A DNA stretch of 64,000 nt from Alphaproteobacteria bacterium MarineAlpha12_Bin1 (GTDB taxonomy: Bacteria > Pseudomonadota > Alphaproteobacteria > UBA6615). This document shows positions 47,814-57,741 of this stretch, piece by piece. The notes under the pieces were generated by a model. It did no database searches. It worked only from the letters and a program-made list of their open reading frames with translations, and was not told where the DNA came from. The translations under genes were made by a program, and so were the position numbers. The stretch lies in contig PTJY01000001.1 of assembly GCA_002937505.1 (NCBI GenBank), forward strand, positions 310,001 to 374,000, written 5' to 3'. How positions within the stretch are numbered: the first letter of the stretch is position 1; every line of letters begins with the position of its first letter.

Positions 47814-47829
47814 ATGGGCCAAAGCCCAT
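47814..47829 (+). other. GC-rich hairpin between ispA and dxs
   Basis: ATGGGC, loop CAAA, GCCCAT: a perfect 6-base stem beginning one base after the ispA stop. No T-run follows, so it is not an ordinary intrinsic terminator. It ends nine bases before the AGGA that precedes dxs, and may protect the upstream mRNA or modulate dxs translation. Confidence 0.4.
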
Positions 47830-47848
47830 AATCATATAGGATAGGCTT

Positions 47849-49771
47849 TTGGACAACAAAATAAGAACGCCACTCTTAGACTCGGTGAACACACCATCCG
47901 ACTTGAAAAAACTAAAGCCTGAAGAGTTAAAACAGGTTGCAGATGAACTACGCCAAGAAACAATAGATGCTGTTTCTATTACTGGCGGCCATTTAGGAGC
48001 AGGACTTGGTGTAGTTGAACTAACCGTTGTCTTACACTATGTTTTCAATACTCCGGTTGATAGACTCATTTGGGATGTCAGCCATCAAACGTATCCCCAC
48101 AAAATAATTACGGGACGCCGCAACAAAATCCGTACTCTTCGTCAAGGGGGAGGACTTTCCGGTTTTACTCGTAGAATAGAAAGTGAGTTTGACCCTTTTG
48201 GCGCTGCACATAGTTCAACCTCTATTTCTGCAGGTTTGGGGATGGCAATAGCTAGAGATTTATCTGGTGCTTCTAACAACGTAATTAGTGTAATTGGGGA
48301 CGGAGCAATGAGCGCTGGCATGGCATATGAGGCAATGAACAATGCCGGTTCAATGAACAGTCGACTGGTTGTAGTGTTAAATGATAACGATATGTCGATT
48401 GCGCCTGCAGTGGGGGCGTTTAGCGCATACCTATCGCGCCTGATCTCGTCTAAGGGATATCGATCTCTTCGAAAAGCCGCCAAAGATGTCGCTAATCATC
48501 TTCCAAAAGGACTAGAGCAAGTTGCACGCCGAGCTGAAGAATACGCTCGAGGTTTTGTAACTGGTGGAACTTTATTCGAAGAGATGGGTTTCTATTATAT
48601 AGGACCTATTGATGGACATAATATTGACCACCTATTACCCGTATTTCGTAATGTACGTGATAGCAAACAAACTGGTCCAGTCCTAGTTCATGTAGTAACA
48701 CAAAAGGGAAAAGGTTTTGAGTCAGACCGAGGCGCAGGAGAAAAATACCATAGCGTCAACAAATTTGACCTTGTAACAGGCACACAGGCAAAAGCACAAC
48801 CTAAAGCTCCTAGTTACACAAGTGTTTTTTCAGACTGTTTAATAAAAGAGGCGGAGTCTGATGAAAAAATTATTGCTATTACTGCAGCAATGCCCTCAGG
48901 AACCGGTCTGGATAAATTTAAAGAGAGATTCCCTGATAGGTGTTTTGATGTTGGCATTGCAGAACAACATGCAGTAACTTTTTCAGCTGGTTTAGCGGCC
49001 GAGGGATATAAGCCCTTCGCAACTATATACTCAACTTTTTTGCAACGAGCTTATGACCAAATTATACATGATGTCGCCATACAAGAGCTCCCTGTAAGAT
49101 TTGCGATTGATCGTGCTGGACTAGTTGGGGCTGATGGCGCAACTCATCATGGATCATTTGACATTACATACCTGGGATGCCTGCCTGGGTTTGTGTTAAT
49201 GGCTCCAGCAGATGAGCTAGAACTAATGAACATGATCGCAACTGCGGTGAGTATAGATGATAGGCCTTCAGCATTTAGATATCCGAGGGGAGAAGGACAA
49301 GGTGTTAGCTTACCCTCAAAAGGTGAGGTTTTAGAAATTGGAAAAGGTAGAATAATTCGTGAGGGTACTGCCGTGGCTATCTTGTCCTATGGAGCTAGGC
49401 TATCCGAATGCCTCAAAGCAGCCAATGAATTAGCCTCTCGTGGACTATCTGTTACTGTAGCAGACGCTCGTTTTGCTAAACCGCTAGACTCGGAGCTATT
49501 ATATCAATTAGGTCGAGAGCATGAGGTTCTAATAACAGTTGAAGAAGGCTCAATCGGCGGCTTTGCAAGCCAGGTAATGACGTCTCTAGCAAATCAAAAT
49601 ATGCTGGGAGATGGATTAAAAATCAAACCTATAACCATACCAGATATTTTTATTGACCATGACACTCCTTCTAAACAATACTTACGTAGTGGTCTTGTAG
49701 CTACGAGTATAGTTAAAAATGCCCTGAATGCTTTAGGTCGTGACTACGAAGAACTCCCTGTTAGAGCTTGA
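47849..49771 (+). CDS. dxs: 1-deoxy-D-xylulose-5-phosphate synthase
   Basis: 640 residues from a TTG with AGGA seven bases upstream; the resulting N-terminus ([19 protein letters not shown]) fits the family. It joins pyruvate and glyceraldehyde-3-phosphate using thiamine diphosphate, the first step of the MEP isoprenoid pathway. [13 protein letters not shown], the ThDP motif [18 protein letters not shown] and the transketolase pyrimidine domain with [15 protein letters not shown] are clear. Confidence 0.97.
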   Translation: MDNKIRTPLLDSVNTPSDLKKLKPEELKQVADELRQETIDAVSITGGHLGAGLGVVELTVVLHYVFNTPVDRLIWDVSHQTYPHKIITGRRNKIRTLRQGGGLSGFTRRIESEFDPFGAAHSSTSISAGLGMAIARDLSGASNNVISVIGDGAMSAGMAYEAMNNAGSMNSRLVVVLNDNDMSIAPAVGAFSAYLSRLISSKGYRSLRKAAKDVANHLPKGLEQVARRAEEYARGFVTGGTLFEEMGFYYIGPIDGHNIDHLLPVFRNVRDSKQTGPVLVHVVTQKGKGFESDRGAGEKYHSVNKFDLVTGTQAKAQPKAPSYTSVFSDCLIKEAESDEKIIAITAAMPSGTGLDKFKERFPDRCFDVGIAEQHAVTFSAGLAAEGYKPFATIYSTFLQRAYDQIIHDVAIQELPVRFAIDRAGLVGADGATHHGSFDITYLGCLPGFVLMAPADELELMNMIATAVSIDDRPSAFRYPRGEGQGVSLPSKGEVLEIGKGRIIREGTAVAILSYGARLSECLKAANELASRGLSVTVADARFAKPLDSELLYQLGREHEVLITVEEGSIGGFASQVMTSLANQNMLGDGLKIKPITIPDIFIDHDTPSKQYLRSGLVATSIVKNALNALGRDYEELPVRA

Positions 49772-49820
49772 TTTTTGAGAATAGATTCAGGACATAAATT
49801 GACACCTGAAGTTGAAGATC

Positions 49821-50588
49821 ATGAAAAAATTCACTCAAACGAGCAAACATCATATTAGAGTCGATTTGGCACTAGTAGAAAAAGGGCTCGCCAAAAACCG
49901 TAGTCGTGCACAGGCGTTAGTTCTTGCAGGAAAAGTATTTTCTGGAGAGCAAAGGATTAATAAGGCAGGCATGTTGATTCAAAAAGACATGCCCTTAGAA
50001 GTCAGAGGACAAGATCATCCCTGGGTAAGTCGGGGTGGAGTAAAACTTAACCATGCATTAAATCAATTTCAAATAAACGTAGATCATAAAATTTGTTTAG
50101 ACATTGGCTCTTCAACTGGGGGTTTTACTCAAGTTTTGTTGAGTCGTGGCGCCCTACGAGTCTATTCTGTAGATGTAGGTCATGGTCAACTAGATTGGAA
50201 ACTCCGAACTGATAATCGAGTTATTTTACTCGAAAAAACAAACGCACGTCATTTATCTATAAATGAAATTCCCGAGCAAATTGACTTAATCGTATGTGAT
50301 GCAAGCTTCATAGGGTTAGAGACTTTACTACCTTCTGCCTTAAGTCTTGCTTCTCCAAACGCTATATTATCCGCACTGATTAAACCCCAATTTGAAGCTG
50401 GAAAAGATCAAGTAGGCAAAGGAGGGATTGTCAAAAACCCAGATGTTCATGAAGCCGTCTGCAAACGAATCTCAAGTTGGATAAATAATTTACCCGAATG
50501 GAAATCGCTAAATATTATCGAAAGTCCTATAGCCGGAGCAGAAGGAAACAAAGAGTTTTTTATACATGCTGAACGCAAAAAAATTTGA
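49821..50588 (+). CDS. tlyA: TlyA-family rRNA methyltransferase (hemolysin A family)
   Basis: 255 residues from the ATG at 49821; a TTG three codons upstream is the alternative. The S4 RNA-binding domain (RVDLALVEKGLAKNRSRAQALV) is joined to an FtsJ-type methyltransferase with the SAM motif LDIGSSTGGFTQVLL. TlyA in mycobacteria makes 2'-O-methylcytidines in 16S and 23S rRNA. It follows dxs as in many Alphaproteobacteria and overlaps rlmD (TGATG). Confidence 0.92.
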   Translation: MKKFTQTSKHHIRVDLALVEKGLAKNRSRAQALVLAGKVFSGEQRINKAGMLIQKDMPLEVRGQDHPWVSRGGVKLNHALNQFQINVDHKICLDIGSSTGGFTQVLLSRGALRVYSVDVGHGQLDWKLRTDNRVILLEKTNARHLSINEIPEQIDLIVCDASFIGLETLLPSALSLASPNAILSALIKPQFEAGKDQVGKGGIVKNPDVHEAVCKRISSWINNLPEWKSLNIIESPIAGAEGNKEFFIHAERKKI

Positions 50589-51883
50589 TGAAAAACTACA
50601 AAGAATTAGAAACATCAATTACGCACCTTGGTGAAAAAGGAGATGGCATAGCCTTAACAACTGAAGGACAAGTTTTTGTTCCGATGACCTTGCCTGGCGA
50701 AAAAGTGCGCATCCGAATAGAAACGTCTGCTAAAAAAGGCAGAAAAATTGATTTACTAGAAATTATTGAAGAATCCAAACATCGCTTAGTCCCCCATTGT
50801 AAATATTTTGGTGCTTGCGGAGGTTGTGTCATCCAACATCTGTCCATTGAACCCTACCTTCAATGGAAACAAGCCATAATTGTAAAAGCTCTAAAGAATA
50901 AGAGAATTGATAGCGATTTAATTCAGCCTACAATAGCCACCCAGGCTAATGGCAGGCGTAGAACAGAGCTAACCGCCACTAAAACAAAAACTCTTAATAA
51001 TAAGCTGACCTTTGGTTACACTGCGCGCTCAACTCATAATGTCGTTGATATTACAGAATGCCCAATATTAACTTCCACATTAGATAGTATTATTCAGCCT
51101 CTTAGGATTCTAGTAGAAAAAATTCTGCAGCCAGGATCATCTTGTAAGATTATGCTTACCGAAACAGAGGTCGGAATCGATATGCTAATAAGCAGCAAAA
51201 ATGATCCCAATCCGCAACACTTAAGTGGTCTTTCTAACTTTGCTATAAACCACAATCTCGCTCGAGTGTCCTGGAGATCGGATAATAAAAGAACGGAGCC
51301 CATATACCAAGAAAGAGTTCCAACAGTAGATTTTGATGGAATTTCAGTCGTTCTTCCACCAGGTTCATTTTTACAGACTAGCGTTCAGTCTCAACGAATC
51401 ATAACCTCATTAGTTATTAAATACACCGGAGAAATAACACTACATAAGAAAGTAGCCGACCTGTTTTCAGGACTAGGTACTTTTACATTACCTCTTGCCA
51501 AAAGAGGTGCTCAAGTTCATTCAATTGATATTTCTGGAGAAACACTAGAAAACTTGTTAGCTGCAAGTGGAATGGCTGGTTTCAGTGGAAGGGTAACAAC
51601 TGAAAAACGTAACTTAATGAAACACCCTCTTTCGCCCGCAGAACTTGCCTTTTATGAGATAGTGATTTTTGATCCTCCGCGTGCAGGCGCAGAGGCGTTA
51701 GCAAAAAACTTAGCTGTTTCCAAAGTTCCAATAATTATTGCTGTTTCTTGTAATGCTAAAACTTTTGCTCGAGATGCAGAAATCCTTATATCGGGAGGAT
51801 ATGAAATGGTGGAGCTGACCCCTGTAGACCAATTTGTTTTTAGTAACCAAATTGAATTATTGGCTAGATTTCAGCATAAATAA
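50588..51883 (+). CDS. rlmD: 23S rRNA (uracil-5-)-methyltransferase, RlmD/RumA type
   Basis: 431 residues; the ATG overlaps the tlyA stop by one base. An N-terminal TRAM-like domain precedes the [4Fe-4S] cysteines C71, C77 and C80 plus a later Cys in ITECPIL, the mark that separates RlmD/RlmC from TrmA. The SAM motif is LFSGLGTFTLPLA and the catalytic Cys is in AVSCN. It methylates U1939 or a nearby uracil of 23S rRNA; choice between RlmD and RlmC is inferred. Confidence 0.9.
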   Translation: MKNYKELETSITHLGEKGDGIALTTEGQVFVPMTLPGEKVRIRIETSAKKGRKIDLLEIIEESKHRLVPHCKYFGACGGCVIQHLSIEPYLQWKQAIIVKALKNKRIDSDLIQPTIATQANGRRRTELTATKTKTLNNKLTFGYTARSTHNVVDITECPILTSTLDSIIQPLRILVEKILQPGSSCKIMLTETEVGIDMLISSKNDPNPQHLSGLSNFAINHNLARVSWRSDNKRTEPIYQERVPTVDFDGISVVLPPGSFLQTSVQSQRIITSLVIKYTGEITLHKKVADLFSGLGTFTLPLAKRGAQVHSIDISGETLENLLAASGMAGFSGRVTTEKRNLMKHPLSPAELAFYEIVIFDPPRAGAEALAKNLAVSKVPIIIAVSCNAKTFARDAEILISGGYEMVELTPVDQFVFSNQIELLARFQHK

Positions 51884-51993
51884 CTAGAGAAAAATAGAAT
51901 GAATAATAATTCTGCCCAATCCTGAATTTTTCAAATTCGCGAGTTCCCTGAATATTTTTAATTCTACTTGTCACCAATCATTGACTATTCTCA

Positions 51994-52620
51994 TTAGTTT
52001 GTCTCATCAACGCTCGTGTCTGGTAGTCGATTCATGCCAAAATAATTTTCATTTGGAAGCATACCGAGCCCATGCGTCATCCTATTTGTGTAGTTAAAGT
52101 ACGCGACTGTATCAGTAATATCGTAAACATCTTCATAGGAAAAACCGACCTTGTACAAAGCCTCCCTATCCTCATCGCCTATGTGCCAAGGTTCAGAAGT
52201 CATTTTCCAGGCAAAATCAAGCATAGCTCTATGACGTTCTGAAAGGTTTAATTCCCTATAATTGGTCATTAAAATATCCCCAAACACTGGATCCTCGGAT
52301 AGCTCTCTGACTGCTTGGCCATGCGAAGTGATGCAATACACACAGTGATTATGACAAGAAACCACGACGGCAATCATTTCACGCTCTAACCGAGATAGAC
52401 CAGTGTCTTCGCTCAACATTAATTGATTATATTTACTTATGAAAGTTCTCAGAGATTCCTGACGTAATGCTTTGGCACGTATTACATTCGGAACCAGTCC
52501 CAGTTTTTCTTCACACACTTTCATATATTTTTGAATATCGTCATCAAGGGTATCAGTCTCAGGGACCGGTAGTTTAGAGATTTCTTGTAATTGAGGAAGA
52601 GTTTTTGGTGTTTTACTCAT
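51994..52620 (-). CDS. AhpD-like peroxidase-related protein (carboxymuconolactone decarboxylase family)
   Basis: 208 residues from the ATG at 52620, which has GGGAG about eight bases upstream. The AhpD core is visible as SCHNHCVYCITSHG: redox pair C93-x2-C96 with His 100. The longer size matches the 'uncharacterised peroxidase-related enzyme' branch. A thiol peroxidase or disulfide role is likely; the partner reductase is unknown. It lies downstream of serA with 177 bases between. Confidence 0.88.
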   Translation of the reverse strand: MSKTPKTLPQLQEISKLPVPETDTLDDDIQKYMKVCEEKLGLVPNVIRAKALRQESLRTFISKYNQLMLSEDTGLSRLEREMIAVVVSCHNHCVYCITSHGQAVRELSEDPVFGDILMTNYRELNLSERHRAMLDFAWKMTSEPWHIGDEDREALYKVGFSYEDVYDITDTVAYFNYTNRMTHGLGMLPNENYFGMNRLPDTSVDETN

Positions 52621-52797
52621 AATCATAACTCCCAATTAAAGGCTTTTAGTCAAAGTAGTAGTCATTATTTACAGATATATAAAGATTATCCAGCTTTTAC
52701 ATGTCTGAGTATTCGTACCAATTACCTTAGACTTATTACAATGAAAAATAAAATAATCACTTTAACGCTTAGATTACTTTCCTTGTTCAATTAGACC

Positions 52798-54378
52798 TTA
52801 GTAAAAAGTCAGAGCTTTTGCCTGTACTACATTAGGTAGATTTGCAACTGCTTTTAACACTTCTACATTTACTTCAACATCAACTTCAACTAAGGCTATG
52901 GCGTCCCCACCTGGTTTAGTTCTGCCTAGATGGAACGAACCAATATTAATACCCGCTTCACCCAAAATAGTACCCAGGCCACCAATCAAACCAGGACGGT
53001 CATCATTATTCACATATAACATATGAGAGCTTAATTCTGCCTCAATCGGTACACCCTTAACATTGACCAACCTAGGCTTATCCTCTCCGAATAAAGTTCC
53101 TTCAACGCTTCTTGTTTGATTTTCAGTCGTAATAATCAGTCTAATAAGAGTCTGATAATTGGATTGTCTATCATGACGAACATCAGAAACTTCTATTCCC
53201 CTCTGTCCAGCCATCACTGGAGCACTCACCATGTTAACCCCCTCCAGTAAGGGAGACAAAAGTCCTTTGAGGACAGCTGCATTCAGGGCTTTGGTGTTAA
53301 GTTCTGCAGCATGACCTTCATACTCAATACGCACAGATTTTATGCCAGATTCTGTCATTTGACCCGCAAAACTGCCTAATTGTTCTGCTAACTTCATATA
53401 AGGTTTTAAACGAGGAGCATCTTCCGCGCTGACAGAAGGCATATTCAGTGCATTGGCCACCGCACCTGTGAGCAAATAATCTGCCATTTGTTCTGCCACC
53501 TGTAAGGCCACATTTACCTGAGCCTCAGTAGTAGAGGCTCCAAGATGGGGGGTACACACCAAATTTGGGGTACCAAAAAGAGAGTTATCCTTAGCTGGCT
53601 CAACTTCAAACACATCAAGAGCAGCTCCTGCAACATGTCCCTCTTCAAGGGCAACCCTTAAGTCCTCCTCAACGACCAGTCCACCTCGAGCGCAATTAAT
53701 TATACGAACCCCCTGTTTGGTTTTTGAAAGCGCTTTCGCATCAATTATACCTCTGGTCTGATCCGTCAATGGTGTATGCAGGCTAATAAAATCAGCTCGT
53801 TGCAATAATTTATCAAGAGTGACCTTTTCAACGCTAATATCTCTTGCATGCTCAGGAGTTAGAAATGGATCGTAGGCTATTACCTTCATCTTTAAACCAT
53901 GAGCACGTTCTGCCACGATCGAGCCAATGTTACCACATCCAATTATACCAAGTGTCTTACCAGTTACTTCAACACCAACAAACTTTGATTTTTCCCATTT
54001 ACCGGCCTGAGTTGACAAGTCTGCCATAGGAATTTGTCGGGCTAACGCCATAATCATAGCAATAGCGTGCTCAGCTGTCGTTATAGCGTTACCAAAAGGA
54101 GTGTTCATTACAACAACTCCATTTGCAGTAGCTGCTTCTATATCTACATTATCCACTCCAATCCCGGCGCGACCTATAACCTTTAGGTTCTTGGCCTCTG
54201 CTAGGATAGCAGATGAGACTTTTGTAGCTGACCGGACTGCCAACCCTTCATAATCATTGATACAAGAAATTAGTTCGACTTCCGTTAGGCCTGTACGAAC
54301 ATCAACATCTATACCACGATTAACAAACACCTCTTCGGCGAGAGAGCTCATAGAATCAGAAATTAAGATTTTAACCAT
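52798..54378 (-). CDS. serA: D-3-phosphoglycerate dehydrogenase
   Basis: 526 residues, the long three-domain form. The NAD-binding domain has LGIIGCGNIGSIVAERA, the catalytic Arg/Glu/His set includes HLGAS, then an intervening (ASB) domain and a C-terminal ACT domain (NNDDRPGLIGGLGTILGEAGINIGSF). It oxidises 3-phosphoglycerate as the first step of serine synthesis. The ACT domain suggests serine feedback. serC is upstream on the same strand, so serC-serA form an operon. Confidence 0.97.
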   Translation of the reverse strand: MVKILISDSMSSLAEEVFVNRGIDVDVRTGLTEVELISCINDYEGLAVRSATKVSSAILAEAKNLKVIGRAGIGVDNVDIEAATANGVVVMNTPFGNAITTAEHAIAMIMALARQIPMADLSTQAGKWEKSKFVGVEVTGKTLGIIGCGNIGSIVAERAHGLKMKVIAYDPFLTPEHARDISVEKVTLDKLLQRADFISLHTPLTDQTRGIIDAKALSKTKQGVRIINCARGGLVVEEDLRVALEEGHVAGAALDVFEVEPAKDNSLFGTPNLVCTPHLGASTTEAQVNVALQVAEQMADYLLTGAVANALNMPSVSAEDAPRLKPYMKLAEQLGSFAGQMTESGIKSVRIEYEGHAAELNTKALNAAVLKGLLSPLLEGVNMVSAPVMAGQRGIEVSDVRHDRQSNYQTLIRLIITTENQTRSVEGTLFGEDKPRLVNVKGVPIEAELSSHMLYVNNDDRPGLIGGLGTILGEAGINIGSFHLGRTKPGGDAIALVEVDVEVNVEVLKAVANLPNVVQAKALTFY

Positions 54379-54428
54379 TAGCTTTCAACCTCAGATAGAT
54401 TATAAGTTCTTTCATATGTTCAACTTTT

Positions 54429-55601
54429 CTAGACTTGAAATTCAGACTTTACTTCAGAATATGCCCAGTCTAACCAAGGAACCAATGCTTTTAGGTTTTC
54501 CGTTTCTACTGTGGCTCCTGCCCATATACGTAAGCCAGGTGGTGCCGAACGATAGGCACTAATATCATAAGCCACCTTTTCTGATTCCAACAAAGAAGCA
54601 ATAGAATTAGCAGCGTTGGTTCTTTTTTCTTCACTCAAATCTCTAAACCAGGGATCAATAATTTTTAGGCATACACTAGTCGACGACCTATAGCTTTTTT
54701 CTTCAGCAAGAAACTCAACCCAGTCTGACTTAGAAACCCATTCACTGAGTATATTCAAGTTTTTATCACAACGAGATATTAAGGCAGGCAAACCGCCAAT
54801 ACTTCTAGCCCAAGATAGAGCATCTAACTGATCCTCAACACATAACATTGAAGGAGTGTTAATGGTGCTCCCATTAAATATTTCCTCAGTTATCTTTCCA
54901 TTTTTGGTGAGCCGAAAAATTTTAGGCATCGGCCACGATGGCACATAGGAAACTAACCTTTCAGCAGCGCGGGGACTGATAACCAGCATGCCATGTTGTG
55001 CTTCCCCACCTAGTACTTTCTGCCACGACCAAGTCACTACATCCAGCTTGTTCCATGGAATGTCCATAGCAAAAACAGCAGAGGTAGCATCACATATGGT
55101 TAAGCCTTTTCTTTTATCAGATATCCAGTCACCATTGACAACCCTGACACCGGATGTGGTTCCATTCCAAGTGAAAACACAATCTCTATCAGAATCAACT
55201 TGTTCTAAATCAACTAATTGACCATAAGGAGCTTCAAAAACTCTTACGTCCTGGAGTTTTAACTCTCCAATGATATCCGAAACCCATCCAGTTCCGAAGC
55301 TTTCCCAAGCCAGTACATCAATGCCTACTGGCCCCAATAATGACCAAAGAGCCATCTCGACAGCTCCAGTGTCAGAAGCAGGAACTATTGCTATTCGATA
55401 ATCTTCTGGAATTCCCAGTAATTCACGACTTTCATTAATCACCCTTGTGAGTTTAGACTTAGGAGCCTTAGAGCGGTGGGATCTACCCAAGTCAGCGTCA
55501 GACAACACCCCAATATCCCAGCCAGGGCGCTTTGCGCAGGGCCCAGATGAAAAATGGGGGTTGGACGGCCGAATAGTCGGTTTTACTTGTGTGTTTTGCA
55601 T
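54429..55601 (-). CDS. serC: Phosphoserine aminotransferase, alphaproteobacterial type
   Basis: 390 residues, PLP class V. It makes phosphoserine from 3-phosphohydroxypyruvate. The start ([21 protein letters not shown]) and the PLP lysine in [16 protein letters not shown] fit the longer alphaproteobacterial/archaeal group. Its ATG is preceded by a structured leader that contains the ribosome-binding site. Confidence 0.96.
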   Translation of the reverse strand: MQNTQVKPTIRPSNPHFSSGPCAKRPGWDIGVLSDADLGRSHRSKAPKSKLTRVINESRELLGIPEDYRIAIVPASDTGAVEMALWSLLGPVGIDVLAWESFGTGWVSDIIGELKLQDVRVFEAPYGQLVDLEQVDSDRDCVFTWNGTTSGVRVVNGDWISDKRKGLTICDATSAVFAMDIPWNKLDVVTWSWQKVLGGEAQHGMLVISPRAAERLVSYVPSWPMPKIFRLTKNGKITEEIFNGSTINTPSMLCVEDQLDALSWARSIGGLPALISRCDKNLNILSEWVSKSDWVEFLAEEKSYRSSTSVCLKIIDPWFRDLSEEKRTNAANSIASLLESEKVAYDISAYRSAPPGLRIWAGATVETENLKALVPWLDWAYSEVKSEFQV

Positions 55602-55605
55602 TTAA

Positions 55606-55644
55606 GCGCCCCTTTCAGAACGCCGCCCCTCGTTGGGGAGGGAT
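55606..55644 (-). ncRNA. serC leader: two-hairpin RNA element over the ribosome-binding site
   Basis: Read on the minus strand. Hairpin 1: TCCCTC, loop CCCAAC, GAGGGG (55643-55626). Hairpin 2: GCGTTCT, tetraloop GAAA, GGGGCGC (55623-55606), seven pairs including G-U pairs; it buries the AGGGG that would serve as Shine-Dalgarno site, and the ATG follows four bases later. A conserved two-hairpin 'serC motif' before alphaproteobacterial serC genes is described in Rfam; identity with it is from memory. Confidence 0.7.
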
Positions 55645-55656
55645 GGCCCAGTAACA

Positions 55657-55684
55657 TACGTAAACAGTTTCTCATTAAGGTCAA
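55657..55684 (-). promoter_or_regulatory. Candidate serC-serA promoter
   Basis: On the minus strand TTGACC (55684-55679) and TACGTA (55662-55657) are 16 bases apart. Initiation about seven bases further, near 55650, would start the transcript just before the first leader hairpin, which supports both calls. Confidence 0.5.
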
Positions 55685-55834
55685 TGGACGCTTTGTCGCA
55701 TGTTACCGAAATTAGTCCAAATTGCTCTTAATGCTCAGGTTAAAAATATAACGCCCTAACTAGACAAGAAGTTTGTCGTAAAATTCCTAATTTCGAAGTC
55801 GGTATTATCAATAGAACTAAAATTTGAATTTAAT

Positions 55835-56281
55835 CTAATTTCTTTTTCGAACCATAATTATAGTCGTAAAAATAGCAACAACACCGCCTTTATTACTTAT
55901 GGTATATTGAAAATGTACAATACCGCGATCTGATCTGCTTTTAGACACTCGGCAATCAGTTATTTCAACTAAAGTATTTAACACATCTCCTGGCCTGACA
56001 GGTGCCAACCAACTTATATCCTTCATACCTGGACCCCCTAGGCTAGTGCCTTTTAGCAGCCCTGTTCTTAACCACTGCCCTGCGGCAATTGCTATTGTTT
56101 GAAACCCACTTGCAATTAATCCTCCATATACTGACTTTTCAGCTGAGTCTTTATCAATGTGGAAAGGTTGAGGGTCATATTTTTCTGCAAACGCTATAAT
56201 TTCTGATTCGGAAATTGTTACTGGATCGGTGGTGAATTTTTGCCCAAGATACAAATCTTCTAAAAATAACCCTGACATCAT
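55835..56281 (-). CDS. MaoC-like (R)-specific enoyl-CoA hydratase-type protein, copy 2
   Basis: 148 residues, hotdog fold. The hydratase motif is in AEKYDPQPFHID, where the Asp/His pair forms the dyad, followed by the GGLIASGFQT loop. Likely acts on 2-enoyl-CoA or a related thioester. It overlaps the previous MaoC gene by four bases (ATGA), so the two are coupled. Clearly homologous to its neighbour; the pair may form a heterodimer. Confidence 0.88.
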   Translation of the reverse strand: MMSGLFLEDLYLGQKFTTDPVTISESEIIAFAEKYDPQPFHIDKDSAEKSVYGGLIASGFQTIAIAAGQWLRTGLLKGTSLGGPGMKDISWLAPVRPGDVLNTLVEITDCRVSKSRSDRGIVHFQYTISNKGGVVAIFTTIIMVRKRN

Positions 56282-56736
56282 TTTACCCCCAAATTATGGC
56301 GTCTTAATAAAAAAGTGGTACTAATAAACTCAACAGCAGGCGATCCATTCGCAGACATCAAAAACTTTAATCTTATTATCCCCCTGTCTTGCTTTGTTTT
56401 TGACTCACGTACTTCAAGAACTTCAACAGTTGTAGTCAAGGTATCTTCTGGCCTTACTGGTAACAGCCAGTCCACCTTATCTATACCTGGGCCTCCAAGT
56501 GATGATTCGGTGATGTACCCAAGCCGGATAAACTGACCAAATGCCACCGCTATCGTTTGAAGACCACTAGCAATTAAACCGTTATAAGGGCTAGAGATTG
56601 CCTTATCTGGATCCAGGTGAAAACTTTGAGGGTCATAAAGTTTAGCAAATTTTATAATTTCTTCAGCACTTAAAAATGTTGGATCAGTATCTATTATTTC
56701 TCCAACCGTAAAATCTTCTAGGTATTTTGTAGACAA
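56278..56736 (-). CDS. MaoC-like (R)-specific enoyl-CoA hydratase-type protein, copy 1
   Basis: 152 residues. The dyad motif is AKLYDPQSFHLD with NGLIASGLQT after it. Shares LGGPG and PVRPxDTL/VL with the downstream copy along its whole length, so the genes arose by tandem duplication. Lies 166 bases downstream of thiD. The substrate is not known. Confidence 0.88.
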   Translation of the reverse strand: MSTKYLEDFTVGEIIDTDPTFLSAEEIIKFAKLYDPQSFHLDPDKAISSPYNGLIASGLQTIAVAFGQFIRLGYITESSLGGPGIDKVDWLLPVRPEDTLTTTVEVLEVRESKTKQDRGIIRLKFLMSANGSPAVEFISTTFLLRRHNLGVK

Positions 56737-56902
56737 TGAAACCTCTTAAACTTTCAACAGATTTAAAATTAACACTAAAATCCTTATGTAAATTAGGCTA
56801 AATAAAGCACTGGTTATTCAAAAAACTCTTAGTTTATCTAATAAGGCAGCAAAAGGCTTTACTGTAAAATCTTGAATGTTAATTTTTGAATTACCCTTAT
56901 AG

Positions 56903-57712
56903 CTAAGTAATAATTTTCTTCGTATCAACTGTTACTGAATGATTAACTGGCCCATGGCCAGAGCCAAAACGAGGCGCTGTAGTAATCGCAGCCAATAAGT
57001 AAAATCGTGCGTTGGTTACCGCACGCACAAGATCATCACCCTTAGCAAGGCCAGCGGCAATCGCAGAAGCTAGTGTACAACCAGTTCCATGAGTATGGGG
57101 AGTATTAATTCTTGGCCCCTTAAAAGGAATCACACAATCATCCATTAATAATAAATCATTAATCATAGCACCTTGTATATGAGCGCCTTTGACTAAAACT
57201 GCCTTCGCCCCCATTTTAAGTAGCGCCTCTCCGGCTTTTTTTTGAGAATTTAGGTCTATTACTTCAATTCCAGTTAACATTGATGCTTCAGGGGCATTTG
57301 GCGTCAAAACGGTTGCTAATGGTATGATTCGCTTAATCAGCGCACTGCTGGATTCTTCATCTAATAGTATTGCCCCCCCCTTGGCCATCATCACTGGATC
57401 AGCGACCAAAGGTAAACCTTCCGCATTTTTCTCGATCGTATCTGCAACTGCATTTATCACGTCAATATTGTGTAACATTCCAGTTTTAAGACAATCGGCA
57501 CCGATATCATCTAAAACAACAACCATTTGTTTGGCTATAAAGCTAACCTCTACAGGATAAATTTCATGGACACCCAAGGTGTTCTGTGCTGTCAGGGCAG
57601 TAATAGAAGTAGCAGCAAAGCCTCCTAAGGCAGTAATAGTCTTAATATCTGCCTGAATACCCGCACCACCACCGGAGTCAGAGCCAGCAATAACTAAAAC
57701 TTTTCCTTTCAT
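56903..57712 (-). CDS. thiD: Hydroxymethylpyrimidine/phosphomethylpyrimidine kinase
   Basis: 269 residues, ribokinase fold. It phosphorylates HMP and HMP-P for thiamine synthesis. The N-terminal GSDSGGGAGIQADIKTI, the DPVMMAKGG loop and the catalytic GTGCTLASAIAAGLAKG are plain. It is 29 bases after glmM. No thiamine-pyrophosphate riboswitch is seen before it. Dxs in this window uses thiamine diphosphate. Confidence 0.95.
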   Translation of the reverse strand: MKGKVLVIAGSDSGGGAGIQADIKTITALGGFAATSITALTAQNTLGVHEIYPVEVSFIAKQMVVVLDDIGADCLKTGMLHNIDVINAVADTIEKNAEGLPLVADPVMMAKGGAILLDEESSSALIKRIIPLATVLTPNAPEASMLTGIEVIDLNSQKKAGEALLKMGAKAVLVKGAHIQGAMINDLLLMDDCVIPFKGPRINTPHTHGTGCTLASAIAAGLAKGDDLVRAVTNARFYLLAAITTAPRFGSGHGPVNHSVTVDTKKIIT

Positions 57713-57741
57713 TTTAGATAACAGTCCAAAAACAAGTTTGA

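Noticed and set aside
48142-48483. 113-codon antisense frame in dxs
   Set aside because: Shadow of a strongly conserved dxs region.
52741-52794. 17-codon frame (starts MKNKIITLTL) between the AhpD-like gene and serA
   Set aside because: Too short, no ribosome-binding site, and no features beyond hydrophobic residues.
56737-56902. Possible thiamine riboswitch near thiD
   Set aside because: The region is downstream of thiD, not upstream, and no CUGAGA-type core is seen; the thiD upstream gap is only 29 bases.
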